A DNA stretch of 9,100 nucleotides from contig CAKJXT010000048.1 in the NCBI GenBank assembly GCA_918219625.1, positions 1 through 9,100 on the forward strand, given 5' to 3'. This document shows positions 1-6,316 of the stretch, in pieces. Below the pieces are notes generated by a model. It was not told the DNA's origin. It saw nothing but the letters and a program-made list of their open reading frames with translations, and did no database searches. The number at the start of each line of letters is the position of its first letter. The stretch's first letter is position 1. The position numbers were made by a program, and so were the translations under genes. The DNA comes from Bacilli bacterium (lineage in GTDB: Bacteria > Bacillota_I > Bacilli_A > RF39 > UBA660).

Positions 1-167
1 CCTCTTGGTGATTTTCCATGACCTCTTGTATCTACAGCAATCACTCTATAATCATTAGAGAAATAATCAATTTGATTCTTAAAATAATCTCCATTTTCTC
101 CATTACCATGTAGTAGAACAAATGGTGTTCCTTTACCTTTTTCTTGAGAATATAGTTTTATATCCAT
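1..167 (-). CDS. alpha/beta hydrolase, N-terminal part (truncated by window edge)
   Basis: Only the first 55 codons lie in the window; the gene continues past base 1. The translation begins MDIKLYSQEKGKGTPFVLLH and shows two hallmarks of alpha/beta-hydrolase fold enzymes: an HGNGE segment at residues 20-24, matching the HG-x-G oxyanion-hole loop after strand beta-3, and D-T-R-G-H-G-K-S at about residues 46-53, matching the loop after strand beta-4. The nucleophile elbow (G-x-S-x-G) and the catalytic Asp and His would lie outside the window, so substrate and activity (esterase, lipase, peptidase or other) cannot be told. There is no signal peptide, so it is probably cytosolic. The start is ATG at 165-167, preceded by AGGAGT at 175-180 on the minus strand. 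It lies downstream of rlmD on the same strand but has its own extended -10 promoter. The family call is solid; the specific function is unknown. Confidence 0.85.
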   Translation of the reverse strand, partial: MDIKLYSQEKGKGTPFVLLHGNGENGDYFKNQIDYFSNDYRVIAVDTRGHGKSPR

Positions 168-174
168 ACTATCA

Positions 175-196
175 ACTCCTTGTAACCATTATACCA
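175..196 (-). promoter_or_regulatory. promoter -10 and SD of the hydrolase gene
   Basis: On the minus strand, TATAAT at 193-188 is preceded by TGG, giving an extended -10 (TGnTATAAT). No good -35 is seen 16-18 nt upstream, which is usual for extended -10 promoters. The predicted start of transcription is about 181. The SD AGGAGT (180-175) begins at once and is followed 7 nt later by the ATG. Confidence 0.6.
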
Positions 197-218
197 CATA
201 TTTTTTAAATCTAATTAC

Positions 219-242
219 ATCGTAAGATTACTATTTTACGAT
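219..242. terminator. possible weak terminator hairpin at the end of rlmD
   Basis: ATCGTAA (219-225) and TTACGAT (236-242) form a perfect 7-bp inverted repeat around a 10-nt loop, and it contains the rlmD stop codon. On the minus strand the hairpin is not followed by a good T-run, only GTAATTAGATTT, so it is a poor intrinsic terminator and some read-through into the hydrolase gene is plausible. A TTTTT tract exists on the plus side, but no plus-strand gene ends here. Confidence 0.3.
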
Positions 243-1429
243 TTTTGTACTAACAAACAAACACATTCCACATGATAAGTTCTAGGAAACATATTGAATG
301 GTTTTATATATTTAACACTATAACTATCACTTAAATCATTTATATCTCTCATAAGAGTTACAGGATCACAAGATATATAAATAATCTTTTTAGAACTAAT
401 TTTCTTCAAATAATCTTTTGTCTTAGAATCTAATCCAGCTCTTGGAGGATCAACTATTACTATATCAATATTATTAAACTTATCAATTTGATTCTCTACC
501 TTATCACAAATAAACTCTATATTATTACAATTATTTAATTCCTTATTCTTATTCGCATCAGCTATATTAGACTTATTATAATCAACACCAATTATTTTTT
601 TACAATAATCACTAACATATATTCCTATAGTACCAGTACCACAATATAAATCAAGTACATTATCTGGTTTATCATTTTTAACAACGCTTAAAGCCTCATC
701 ATATAATTTTTCAGTCAAAGTCTTATTAACCTGAAAAAATGATTCATTAGACTCATAATATCTCTTATTACCAATTGGATTTATTATTTGCTTTTTATCA
801 GTTAAAAACTCATCATTAATAATTAACACATCAACTGTATTAATTAATTCATATGTATCTAACACTTCACCTTTAATAGAAACCATAATCTCTTTAGAAT
901 CATTTGAAACTTTAATAGTTGCTTCCTTAATACTCTTATTAACTCTATTTAATATTTCAATAATACTATTTATTTTATCATCAACTAAAATACACTTATC
1001 AACACTAACTATATCATTAGAAGACTTCTTATATAAACCAATATTTTTATTACCATGTAAAACTATTTTATTTCGGTAATTACTTCTAGAATCATAAACA
1101 ATATCACTTACCAAACTAGAAGAAACACTAGTATACTTTTCAACTAATTGTTTAATCTTATTCTTCTTAAAATCATTTTCATCAGAATAACTCATATGAT
1201 TTAAATTACATCCACCGCAAACTTTAGAAAAAGGGCAATCCTCTTTAATACGCTTATCAGACACCTTTAAATAATCATTAACAATTGCCTCTTGATACTT
1301 CTTTTTATCAACAATAATATCTATATCAACAACTTCACCCTCTAAAGCACCTTCAACAAAACAAATCTTATCATTTATATAAGTTATTCCTCTTCCAAAA
1401 TTATCTAACTTTTCAATCTTAACTTCCAT
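236..1429 (-). CDS. rlmD: 23S rRNA (uracil-5-)-methyltransferase, RlmD/RlmCD (TrmA/RumA) family
   Basis: SAM-dependent C5 methylation of a uridine in 23S rRNA, acting in the cytosol during ribosome assembly. The 397-residue protein has the family order: a short N-terminal TRAM-like RNA-binding region (about 1-57); four cysteines suited to a [4Fe-4S] cluster (C65, C71, C74 in a C-x5-C-G-G-C pattern, plus C146); FFQVN (231-235), the SAM/RNA-contacting segment; the SAM-binding D-L-Y-C-G-T-G-T (260-267); DPPRAG (327-332); the catalytic cysteine C354 in SCDP; and the closing H-V-E-x-V motif (386-390). Every expected catalytic element is present. Family members are often 430-460 residues, so this is a compact version. 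The ATG at 1429 is preceded by GAGGGA (1440-1435). It is divergent from the germination operon, with overlapping promoters. Whether it modifies U1939, U747 or both (the RlmCD situation) cannot be read from sequence. Confidence 0.93.
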   Translation of the reverse strand: MEVKIEKLDNFGRGITYINDKICFVEGALEGEVVDIDIIVDKKKYQEAIVNDYLKVSDKRIKEDCPFSKVCGGCNLNHMSYSDENDFKKNKIKQLVEKYTSVSSSLVSDIVYDSRSNYRNKIVLHGNKNIGLYKKSSNDIVSVDKCILVDDKINSIIEILNRVNKSIKEATIKVSNDSKEIMVSIKGEVLDTYELINTVDVLIINDEFLTDKKQIINPIGNKRYYESNESFFQVNKTLTEKLYDEALSVVKNDKPDNVLDLYCGTGTIGIYVSDYCKKIIGVDYNKSNIADANKNKELNNCNNIEFICDKVENQIDKFNNIDIVIVDPPRAGLDSKTKDYLKKISSKKIIYISCDPVTLMRDINDLSDSYSVKYIKPFNMFPRTYHVECVCLLVQKS

Positions 1430-1434
1430 AGTAA

Positions 1435-1455
1435 TCCCTCAATACAATTATACCA
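1435..1455 (-). promoter_or_regulatory. promoter -10 and SD of rlmD
   Basis: On the minus strand, TGG-TATAAT (1455-1447) is an extended -10. The 17-nt-spaced -35 position reads TATATT and is weak. Predicted +1 is about 1440, the first base of the SD GAGGGA (1440-1435). This promoter lies back to back with that of the germination operon in a 76-base gap. Confidence 0.6.
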
Positions 1456-1460
1456 AAAAT

Positions 1461-1501
1461 TTGTATATTAATATATCCTTTAATCATAATAATAGTGGTG
1501 G
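1461..1501 (+). promoter_or_regulatory. promoter of the germination operon; candidate sigma-G type
   Basis: CATAATA at 1485-1491 matches the forespore sigma-G -10 consensus CATWMTA. It lies 17 nt after GTATA (1463-1467), which resembles a sigma-F/sigma-G -35. The same DNA can also be read as a weak sigma-A promoter (TTGTAT 1461-1466, 18-nt spacer, CATAAT 1485-1490). GerA operons in Bacillus are sigma-G dependent, so the sigma-G reading fits the gene. The SD is GGTGG at 1497-1501, four bases before the ATG. Confidence 0.5.
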
Positions 1502-1505
1502 TTAA

Positions 1506-2888
1506 ATGATTAATGAAATAAAAAAAGAACTATCTCCATCAAATGATTACATATTTAAAAACATAATTATTGATAAAGTAGAAATTAATATTATATTTAA
1601 TGAAGTTTTAACAAGTACAAAAAGTATTAATGAATATATATTATTTAGATTAACTAAACTAAATAAAAAAGAACTAAAAAAATTAAATTACTATATTCCA
1701 TGTAGTAATGAAAAAAATATAAAAAAAGAAGAAATAATATATTATTTAAATATGGGATTCGCAATAGTAATTATAAATAAAAACATATATGCATTTGAAC
1801 TAAAAAATAACCTAGATAGAGGAATATCTAAATGTGACAGTGAATTATCCATAGGCGGGCCAAAAGATAGCTTCTCAGAACTATACAATAATAATTTAGG
1901 ACTCATTAGAAAAAGAATAAAAAGTAAACATCTAAAATGTAAAAATATAAATATTGGAAACTATACAAAAACAAAAATAGGAATTCTATATATTGATGAT
2001 ATATGTAATAAAACACTAGTAAACAATATAACTTCTAAACTAAAAAATATAAACATTGATGGAATAATAGACTCAAGTTACTTAAAAAACGCATTAGAAG
2101 AAAAAACAAATTTGTTTCCTACAATAATGATGAGTGAAAGACCAGATAAATGTAGTATGGCACTTCTAGAAGGAAAAGTAATAATACTTGTTGATAATAG
2201 CCCATACGCTTTAATACTACCAAGTTTTTTTATAGACTTCTTTCATACAACAGATGACTACTTTCAAAAATCATTCAACACTACTTTTATAAGAATAATT
2301 AGACTAATCGCATTCCTAACCGCAATATTTCTTCCAGGAATCTATATAGCAGTTACAACCAGAAACTATAATCTAGTACCATACCCATTACTATTAGTAC
2401 TAAAAGCTGGAAGAAGCTTTGTACCATTTCCTGCATACATTGAAACACTAATTATGATTATATGTTTTGAAATACTAAAAGAAAGCGATGTAAGAATGTC
2501 TACAACAACATCTACGTCAATTTCAATACTAGGAGGATTAATACTAGGAGACGCTGCAGTCGCCGCTGGAATAGTCTCACCAATTGTAATTATCATAACC
2601 GCACTATCATCAATTTCAGGATTAATATTTAACTCAATAGAACTAGTAAATACAATTAGGTTTTATAAAATACTAATGCTAATCGCAAGTTCGATCCTAG
2701 GAATATATGGAATAATAATAGGACTTATATTTATGTTATATAATATGTACTTCACTAAAATATTCAACTATCACTATTTAATGATCGATAAAAACGAAAT
2801 AAAAGATTCATTTATAAAAATAGACACAAAAACAAAATATAGAAACTCAAAACTTACAAAGAATACTATTAGAGGATGGTTCAAATGA
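1506..2888 (+). CDS. gerAA: spore germination protein, GerA/SpoVAF family (GerAA-like subunit)
   Basis: GerA-type proteins sit in the inner spore membrane and form the A subunit of nutrient germinant receptors. The 460 residues show the expected two-part layout. The soluble N-terminal half carries I-G-G-P-K-D-S-F-S-E (116-125), GILYIDDI (159-166) and SERPD (210-214), followed by the conserved LLEGKVIILVDNSP (220-233). The C-terminal half is very hydrophobic, with helices from about 262 to 412, including FLPGIY (275-280) and the E-I-L-K-E-S (322-327) to GDAAVAAGIVSP (348-359) segment typical of the family. The C-terminal tail (about 415-460) is basic. Full-length relatives are about 460-500 residues. 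The gene overlaps the next by 4 nt (ATGA), implying coupled translation. No GerB-type transporter gene accompanies it, which is unusual. The start ATG at 1506 has GGTGG just upstream. The gene runs against the mostly minus-strand gene order. Confidence 0.9.
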   Translation: MINEIKKELSPSNDYIFKNIIIDKVEINIIFNEVLTSTKSINEYILFRLTKLNKKELKKLNYYIPCSNEKNIKKEEIIYYLNMGFAIVIINKNIYAFELKNNLDRGISKCDSELSIGGPKDSFSELYNNNLGLIRKRIKSKHLKCKNINIGNYTKTKIGILYIDDICNKTLVNNITSKLKNINIDGIIDSSYLKNALEEKTNLFPTIMMSERPDKCSMALLEGKVIILVDNSPYALILPSFFIDFFHTTDDYFQKSFNTTFIRIIRLIAFLTAIFLPGIYIAVTTRNYNLVPYPLLLVLKAGRSFVPFPAYIETLIMIICFEILKESDVRMSTTTSTSISILGGLILGDAAVAAGIVSPIVIIITALSSISGLIFNSIELVNTIRFYKILMLIASSILGIYGIIIGLIFMLYNMYFTKIFNYHYLMIDKNEIKDSFIKIDTKTKYRNSKLTKNTIRGWFK

Positions 2889-3163
2889 AAAAAACAATAT
2901 TCATAATCATACTATTATTTATTATTTCAATATTCATACACATACCAGATTACTTAGAACTAAATAATCTAATTATTATAGATAAAATAAATATAGACTG
3001 TAAAACCAAAACAATAAAATATAATGAAATAATTCCATATAAAGATAACAACAGCATTAACTATAAATATGAAGAACATACATATATTTATAATGACATT
3101 AATGAATTCTTCAAACAAAAAAACATATATTATAAAAAAGCAAAAATAGAAAAAAACTGTTAA
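2885..3163 (+). CDS. miniature GerC-like (GerAC N-terminal) germination protein
   Basis: A 92-residue protein: an N-terminal hydrophobic helix (about 4-20), then PDYLELNNLIIIDKINID (21-38). This resembles the start of mature GerC/GerAC lipoproteins, where the family reads roughly G-C-W-D-x-x-E-L-x-x-L-x-I-V-x-x-I-G-I-D. GerC proteins normally have 350-400 residues and a lipobox cysteine. Here the cysteine is missing (IHIPDY replaces the expected S-G-C-W-D), so it would be a membrane-anchored rather than lipidated protein, and only the first part of the family is present. No leftover GerC sequence follows: a terminator and a converging gene come next. I chose ATG 2885 because AGAGGA (2871-2876) lies 8 nt upstream and the start overlaps the previous stop as ATGA. 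The in-frame ATG at 2876 overlaps the SD itself. The GerC relationship is inferred from a short motif plus gene position. Confidence 0.6.
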   Translation: MKKTIFIIILLFIISIFIHIPDYLELNNLIIIDKINIDCKTKTIKYNEIIPYKDNNSINYKYEEHTYIYNDINEFFKQKNIYYKKAKIEKNC

Positions 3164-3167
3164 AAAA

Positions 3168-3189
3168 AACAAAGGTTCAAACCTTTGTT
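3168..3189. terminator. terminator between the germination operon and the tail-anchored protein gene
   Basis: A perfect 9-bp stem (3168-3176 with 3181-3189) closes on the TCAA tetraloop. Read on the minus strand it is followed by a run of eight T, making a strong intrinsic terminator for the minus-strand gene, whose stop codon (3188-3190) is partly inside the stem. Read on the plus strand the tail is poorer (TATAAAAC), so termination of the germination operon is likely weaker. Confidence 0.8.
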
Positions 3190-3940
3190 ATAAAACTTTA
3201 TATAATATAAATCCAACAACCACTAACACAACTAAAGTAAATAAGATAAATAAAGTTTTAATCATTTTATTGTTATTCTCAATAGAATCTTGTATATCCT
3301 TTAATTGTTCAAAATCTTCATCTTTAAAATTTAAACTAGATGTATAGAATGACTTATCCAAACCATCATCTTCTTTAACTTGATATTTATCTTTAGCCTC
3401 TTCAACCTCTTTTAATAATAAAGCTGAATTAGTCTTATTAACAACAGTATTACCAGTAGACTTTAAATCACTTAACATGTCAAGCGACAACTCACTATCA
3501 TTAAATCCTTTCAATACTCCAGTATTAACTAAAGTTCTTTCAATTTCTTCATCATCATATGATTTATCTTTATCATCAATACCTTTAAAAACATTTAATT
3601 GAGTATTATTTAATCTTCTATTTTCATTACTTTCAACATGATTATCTTTAGCCTTAACTAAAACATCACGAATATCATAATTTCTTTCTTCAACAGGTTC
3701 TACATAAGTTCTTTGAACCTCTCTATTAACCAAACTTCTTTTCTTATTTGTCTCACGTTCTTTAAGCAATTCCCTAATCTGTTCAAGGCTAATCTCATTA
3801 GTTTTCTCCATAGCAGCTATACCCTCAATATTAGAATATTCAGCATTTTCATAAATATCTTTATATAAGCTTTCATTTCTAACGCTTCTTGTACCAGATT
3901 GAGAAGTACCAGAATGATATTTTTCCATTCTACTAGCCAT
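3188..3940 (-). CDS. tail-anchored membrane protein of unknown function
   Basis: I do not recognise a named family. The 250-residue protein is hydrophilic and highly charged, rich in E, D, K, N and R and with low-complexity stretches suggesting disorder. It ends in a single hydrophobic helix (about 228-248) with almost nothing after it. With no signal peptide this predicts a tail-anchored topology, bulk in the cytosol. The N-terminal part (MASRMEKYH, then a Ser/Thr/Arg-rich stretch, then LYKDIYENAEYSNIEGI at 25-41) looks like the most ordered segment, and an E/K/R-rich helix follows (about 46-70). I chose ATG 3940 because AGGTGA (3951-3946) lies 5 nt upstream; an in-frame GTG at 3949 falls inside that SD. 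It is monocistronic, convergent with the germination operon and divergent from ferredoxin. Roles in division, envelope or membrane scaffolding are possible but unsupported. Confidence 0.75.
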   Translation of the reverse strand: MASRMEKYHSGTSQSGTRSVRNESLYKDIYENAEYSNIEGIAAMEKTNEISLEQIRELLKERETNKKRSLVNREVQRTYVEPVEERNYDIRDVLVKAKDNHVESNENRRLNNTQLNVFKGIDDKDKSYDDEEIERTLVNTGVLKGFNDSELSLDMLSDLKSTGNTVVNKTNSALLLKEVEEAKDKYQVKEDDGLDKSFYTSSLNFKDEDFEQLKDIQDSIENNNKMIKTLFILFTLVVLVVVGFILYKVL

Positions 3941-3945
3941 ACCAA

Positions 3946-3986
3946 TCACCTAAAAATATTATACAATAAAAACAACAATTTTAAAA
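3946..3986 (-). promoter_or_regulatory. promoter and SD of the tail-anchored protein gene
   Basis: On the minus strand there is a TATAAT -10 at 3963-3958, with a weak TTTTAA at the -35 position (3986-3981, 17-nt spacer). Predicted +1 is about 3951, the first base of the SD AGGTGA (3951-3946), which also settles the start codon at 3940. Confidence 0.55.
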
Positions 3987-3993
3987 GTTTTAA

Positions 3994-4034
3994 TTGCAAA
4001 ATCAAATAAATTTATTTATAATTATTTTAGGAGG
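3994..4034 (+). promoter_or_regulatory. sigma-A promoter and SD of ferredoxin
   Basis: TTGCAA (3994-3999), a 17-nt spacer, then a perfect TATAAT (4017-4022). Predicted +1 is about 4029, the first base of the SD AGGAGG (4029-4034), which lies 7 nt before the ATG. Confidence 0.75.
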
Positions 4035-4041
4035 GATGTAA

Positions 4042-4266
4042 ATGAAAATTAAAGTAAATGAAAATTGTATAGGATGCGGAGCTTGTACAGCAATCGCACC
4101 AGATTATTTTGAATTCAATGAAGACGGATACGCAAAACCAATAAATGAAAATGTTGAAAATATCACAGAGGACGCAAAAGAAGCTGAACAAGGATGTCCA
4201 GTAAGCGCAATTGAAATAAGTGAAGGAATTCAACAAACAACAAATGAAATGAAAGAAGCTGCTTAA
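4042..4266 (+). CDS. fer: ferredoxin, single [4Fe-4S] cluster
   Basis: A small acidic cytosolic electron carrier of 74 residues. C9, C12 and C15 (C-I-G-C-G-A-C) plus the distant C52 followed by proline give the four ligands of one [4Fe-4S] cluster, as in Bacillus-type Fer and other monocluster ferredoxins. The usual second C-x2-C-x2-C set of clostridial 2[4Fe-4S] ferredoxins is absent. The DYFEFNEDGYA segment (21-31) is characteristic of the monocluster group. The C-terminal tail (about 62-74, Q/T/E-rich and ending in E-A-A) is a short extension with no evident role. The gene has its own sigma-A promoter, a strong AGGAGG SD and a strong terminator, indicating monocistronic and probably high expression. 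It lies between divergent and convergent minus-strand genes. Its redox partner is not identifiable here. Confidence 0.95.
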   Translation: MKIKVNENCIGCGACTAIAPDYFEFNEDGYAKPINENVENITEDAKEAEQGCPVSAIEISEGIQQTTNEMKEAA

Positions 4267-4294
4267 AAAAAGTTATACAAATGTATAACTTTTT
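4267..4294. terminator. bidirectional terminator shared by fer and rluB
   Basis: A perfect 12-bp inverted repeat (4267-4278 with 4283-4294) surrounds the loop AAAT. It starts immediately after the fer stop codon and overlaps the rluB stop (4293-4295). The outer arms are A-tract and T-tract, so each strand ends the hairpin with a U-run and both converging transcripts can terminate. Confidence 0.88.
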
Positions 4295-5006
4295 ATTTTA
4301 CCAAACTATATAATTGCTTAACTTCCTTAATACTTAAATATCTATATTCACCACTTTTAAGACCATTTACATCCAAAAAAGCAAACATTTCTCTTTTTAA
4401 TTTAAGAACATCAAATCCAACAGCATTAAACATTTTCTTAACTTGATGATTTCTACCTTCATGAATAACAACTTCAACTAAAGAAGTATTACTATTCTTA
4501 TCAAATTTTTTTAATTTAACAAAACTTCTAGCAGTTTTAACACCATCAATAACAACACCACGACTCATAGTAAGAGCGCTCTCTTTATCAAAAAATCCTT
4601 TTACCTTAGCTATATAAACCTTATCAATTTTATTACGAGGATGAATTAGTAAATTAGTTAACTCACCATCATTAGTAAGAAGTAAAGCCCCAGTAGTATC
4701 ATAATCAAGTCTCCCAACTGGATATAATCTTTTATTAGTATTAATTAAATCTATAACAGTTTTTCTATTCTTCTCATCACTAGTAGTAGTTACAACACCT
4801 CTAGGTTTATTAAGTAAAATATATTCCTTTTCTTCTCTAGATAAAACCTCGTTATTAATCATTATCTGATCATTGCCATCAACTTTAAATCCTAACTCAG
4901 AAACAACCATTCCATTAACTCTAACCTTACCATCAGAAATTAACTCCTCAGCCTTTCTTCTAGAACAATAACCACTATTAGCTATAACCTTTTGTAATCT
5001 CTCCAT
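4293..5006 (-). CDS. rluB: rRNA pseudouridine synthase, RluB/RsuA family
   Basis: Converts a specific uridine of rRNA (helix 93 region of 23S rRNA for RluB) to pseudouridine. The 237-residue protein has an N-terminal S4 RNA-binding domain (about 2-60; ERLQKVIANSGYCSRRKAEE) and a catalytic domain beginning at LLNKPRG (64-70). The signature PVGRLDYDTTGALLLTNDGE (96-115) holds the catalytic aspartate D101. Further conserved segments are the Tyr of the K-V-Y motif and EGRNHQVKKM about 40 residues before the C-terminus region. RluB and RsuA/RluE/RluF share this architecture. RluB is the usual S4-containing member in Bacillota, so 23S rRNA is the likely target, but a 16S target (RsuA type) is not excluded. 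I chose ATG 5006 because AGGTGA (5017-5012) lies 5 nt upstream; an in-frame GTG at 5015 lies inside that SD. Confidence 0.9.
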   Translation of the reverse strand: MERLQKVIANSGYCSRRKAEELISDGKVRVNGMVVSELGFKVDGNDQIMINNEVLSREEKEYILLNKPRGVVTTTSDEKNRKTVIDLINTNKRLYPVGRLDYDTTGALLLTNDGELTNLLIHPRNKIDKVYIAKVKGFFDKESALTMSRGVVIDGVKTARSFVKLKKFDKNSNTSLVEVVIHEGRNHQVKKMFNAVGFDVLKLKREMFAFLDVNGLKSGEYRYLSIKEVKQLYSLVK

Positions 5007-5011
5007 CAAAA

Positions 5012-5052
5012 TCACCTACAAACATTCTACACGAAAATAAATATAAAAGCAA
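5012..5052 (-). promoter_or_regulatory. promoter and SD of rluB
   Basis: On the minus strand, TTGCTT (5052-5047), a 17-nt spacer, then TAGAAT (5029-5024). Predicted +1 is about 5017, the first base of the SD AGGTGA (5017-5012). The -35 overlaps the distal base of the recA terminator stem, so recA's end and rluB's promoter are interlocked. Confidence 0.6.
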
Positions 5053-5079
5053 ATAAAATAGGATTAACCTATTTTATTT
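5051..5079 (-). terminator. recA terminator
   Basis: A perfect 12-bp, AT-rich stem (5051-5062 with 5068-5079) with the 5-nt loop ATTAA. It contains the recA stop codon (TAG, 5071-5069). On the minus strand it is followed by a T-rich tail (GCTTTTATATTT). The stem is weak in GC but long and perfect. Confidence 0.7.
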
Positions 5080-6112
5080 CACCAGTATCAGGATCAACAT
5101 CTATATCTTTAGAATTAGAATCTTTCTCAAAATAATAATCCCTTACTTTTTTACTAATTTCATCTCTTAACTTAGCATCTTTCTTAAATAAGTCTTTGAC
5201 ATTTTCTCTACCTTGACCTATCTTCTCACCCTTATAAGAATACCATGCCCCACTCTTATCAATAATACCAGCTTCACTAGCTAAATCAACTAATTCACCA
5301 GTTTGAGAAATACCTTCTCCATACATAATGTCAACAGAACATGTTTTAAAAGGTGGAGCCATCTTATTCTTAACAACTTTAATACTTGTCTTATTACCAA
5401 TAATATCAGTTCCTAACTTAATTTGTTCAGAACGTCTAATCTCTAATCTAATAGAAGAATAAAACTTAAGTGCTCTACCACCTGGAGTAACCTCTGGATT
5501 TCCAAACATAACTCCAACTTTCTCTCTTAATTGATTAATAAATATAGCGACTGTATTAGTCTTACTAATTATACCCGATAACTTTCTTAAAGCCTGACTC
5601 ATAAGTCTAGCTTGTAAACCAACATGAGAATCTCCCATCTCACCTTCAATCTCAGCCTGAGGTACTAATGCAGCAACAGAATCTATTACAACAATTCCAA
5701 TCGCACCACTACGAACCAAAGCCTCACAAATCTCTAAAGCTTGCTCTCCATTATCAGGTTGAGACAATAATAATTCATCAATATTAACACCAAGTCTTGC
5801 AGCATATTGAGGATCTAAGGAATGTTCAGCATCAATAAATGCAGCACGTCCACCCTTCTTTTGTATTTCAGCAATCGCATGAAGCGCAAAAGTAGTTTTA
5901 CCACTAGACTCTGGTCCATATATTTCAACTATTCTACCTTTTGGATATCCACCTATACCTAAAGCAACATCCAATGAAATAGAACCACTTGGTACAACAT
6001 CAATATTTCTATGTTCATGGCTACCAAGTTTCATTACAGCTCCTTTACCAAATTGTTTTTCAATATCAGCTAATACTTGATCTAAGGTTTTATCACCTGA
6101 AGATTTTACCAT
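5069..6112 (-). CDS. recA: recombinase RecA
   Basis: The ATP-dependent DNA strand-exchange protein of homologous recombination; it also acts as co-protease for LexA self-cleavage in the SOS response. The 347 residues match the usual length. Visible elements are the N-terminal polymerisation helix (about 5-30), Walker A GPESSGKT (66-73), the catalytic glutamate E96 in DAEH, Walker B IGIVVID (138-144), loop L1 around 155-165 ([12 protein letters not shown]), the INQLREKVG segment (192-200), loop L2 with NPEVTPGG (205-212), and the K-x-Y-Y-x-x-E C-terminal region ending in an acidic tail. The segment after E96 reads H-S-L-D-P where most RecA proteins have H-A-L-D-P. The start is ATG 6112 with AGGAGG (6125-6120) 7 nt upstream. 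The gene is monocistronic, with a consensus promoter and a candidate LexA/DinR box. The stop is TAG. Confidence 0.98.
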   Translation of the reverse strand: MVKSSGDKTLDQVLADIEKQFGKGAVMKLGSHEHRNIDVVPSGSISLDVALGIGGYPKGRIVEIYGPESSGKTTFALHAIAEIQKKGGRAAFIDAEHSLDPQYAARLGVNIDELLLSQPDNGEQALEICEALVRSGAIGIVVIDSVAALVPQAEIEGEMGDSHVGLQARLMSQALRKLSGIISKTNTVAIFINQLREKVGVMFGNPEVTPGGRALKFYSSIRLEIRRSEQIKLGTDIIGNKTSIKVVKNKMAPPFKTCSVDIMYGEGISQTGELVDLASEAGIIDKSGAWYSYKGEKIGQGRENVKDLFKKDAKLRDEISKKVRDYYFEKDSNSKDIDVDPDTGEIK

Positions 6113-6119
6113 TTATTTT

Positions 6120-6170
6120 CCTCCTAACTAAGTACAAACTCATTTTACAATAAAAAAATAACAATGTCAA
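6120..6170 (-). promoter_or_regulatory. sigma-A promoter and SD of recA
   Basis: On the minus strand, perfect TTGACA (6170-6165), a 17-nt spacer and TAAAAT (6147-6142). Predicted +1 is about 6135, giving a leader of about 23 nt with the SD AGGAGG at 6125-6120. This is the best promoter in the window and the only one with clear room between the -10 and the SD. Confidence 0.85.
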
Positions 6171-6179
6171 TACTTTTTG

Positions 6180-6193
6180 CAAACATTTGTTTG
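6180..6193 (-). promoter_or_regulatory. candidate LexA/DinR operator upstream of recA
   Basis: The dyad CAAAC-ATTT-GTTTG has the size and spacing of the Gram-positive SOS box (CGAAC-N4-GTTCG) with one substitution per half-site. It sits 9 bases upstream of the recA -35. RecA is a LexA target in most Bacillota. No lexA gene is in the window, and the half-site changes make this tentative. Confidence 0.45.
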
Positions 6194-6278
6194 TTAATTT
6201 TTGTAAATAAAAAATTACAGATTTTTAGCCCATATATAACAGAAATTAAATATCTGCAATTATAGATAAACAAAATAA

Positions 6279-6314
6279 AAAAAATCTATAAATTATAAAA
6301 TTTATAAATTTTTT
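6279..6314 (-). terminator. terminator of the Sel1/LRR operon
   Basis: A 16-bp AT-only stem with one G-U pair (6279-6294 with 6299-6314) around the loop ATAA. It lies 2 nt beyond the stop of the LRR-like gene and on the minus strand ends in a run of eight T. The remaining sequence up to the recA promoter (6194-6278) has no ORF or motif I can support, only a loose inverted pair at 6218-6226/6248-6256. Confidence 0.75.
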
Positions 6315-6316
6315 TA

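Noticed and set aside
1430..1505. Riboswitch or T-box leader in the divergent gap
   Set aside because: The gap is only 76 bases, is filled by two promoters and SD sites, and the predicted leaders are too short to fold a sensor.
2366..2596. Minus-strand open frame of 76 codons inside the GerAA-like gene
   Set aside because: It lies wholly antisense to a conserved membrane segment, with no SD or promoter; its Ile/Ser/Val-rich translation is the expected shadow.
2886..2888. Possible reading of TGA as tryptophan joining the GerAA-like and GerC-like genes
   Set aside because: Trp is encoded by TGG just upstream, reading through TGA would meet a stop within a few codons, and the second gene is in another frame with its own SD.
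2969..3172. Minus-strand hydrophobic open frame of 67 codons opposite the GerC-like gene
   Set aside because: Its Phe/Ile richness comes from the complement of Lys/Asn/Ile codons, and it lies beyond the minus-strand terminator at 3168-3189.
2885..3190. Frameshifted or degraded full-length gerC
   Set aside because: Only a few bases separate the stop from the terminator and the converging gene, so no further GerC sequence exists in any frame; the gene is short, not broken in place.
4027..4236. Minus-strand Cys/Phe-rich open frame opposite ferredoxin
   Set aside because: It is a shadow of an unambiguous ferredoxin gene, and its start would be at the C-terminal end of fer with no ribosome site.
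5815..5824. RecA H-S-L-D-P in place of the common H-A-L-D-P after the catalytic Glu
   Set aside because: A conservative Ala-to-Ser change next to the active site with all catalytic motifs intact; treated as ordinary lineage variation.
6218..6256. Inverted pair CAGATTTTT/AAATATCTG between the Sel1-operon terminator and the recA promoter, considered as a small RNA or extra terminator
   Set aside because: It has a mismatch, a loop of about 21 nt and no convincing promoter; chance is likely in such AT-rich DNA.
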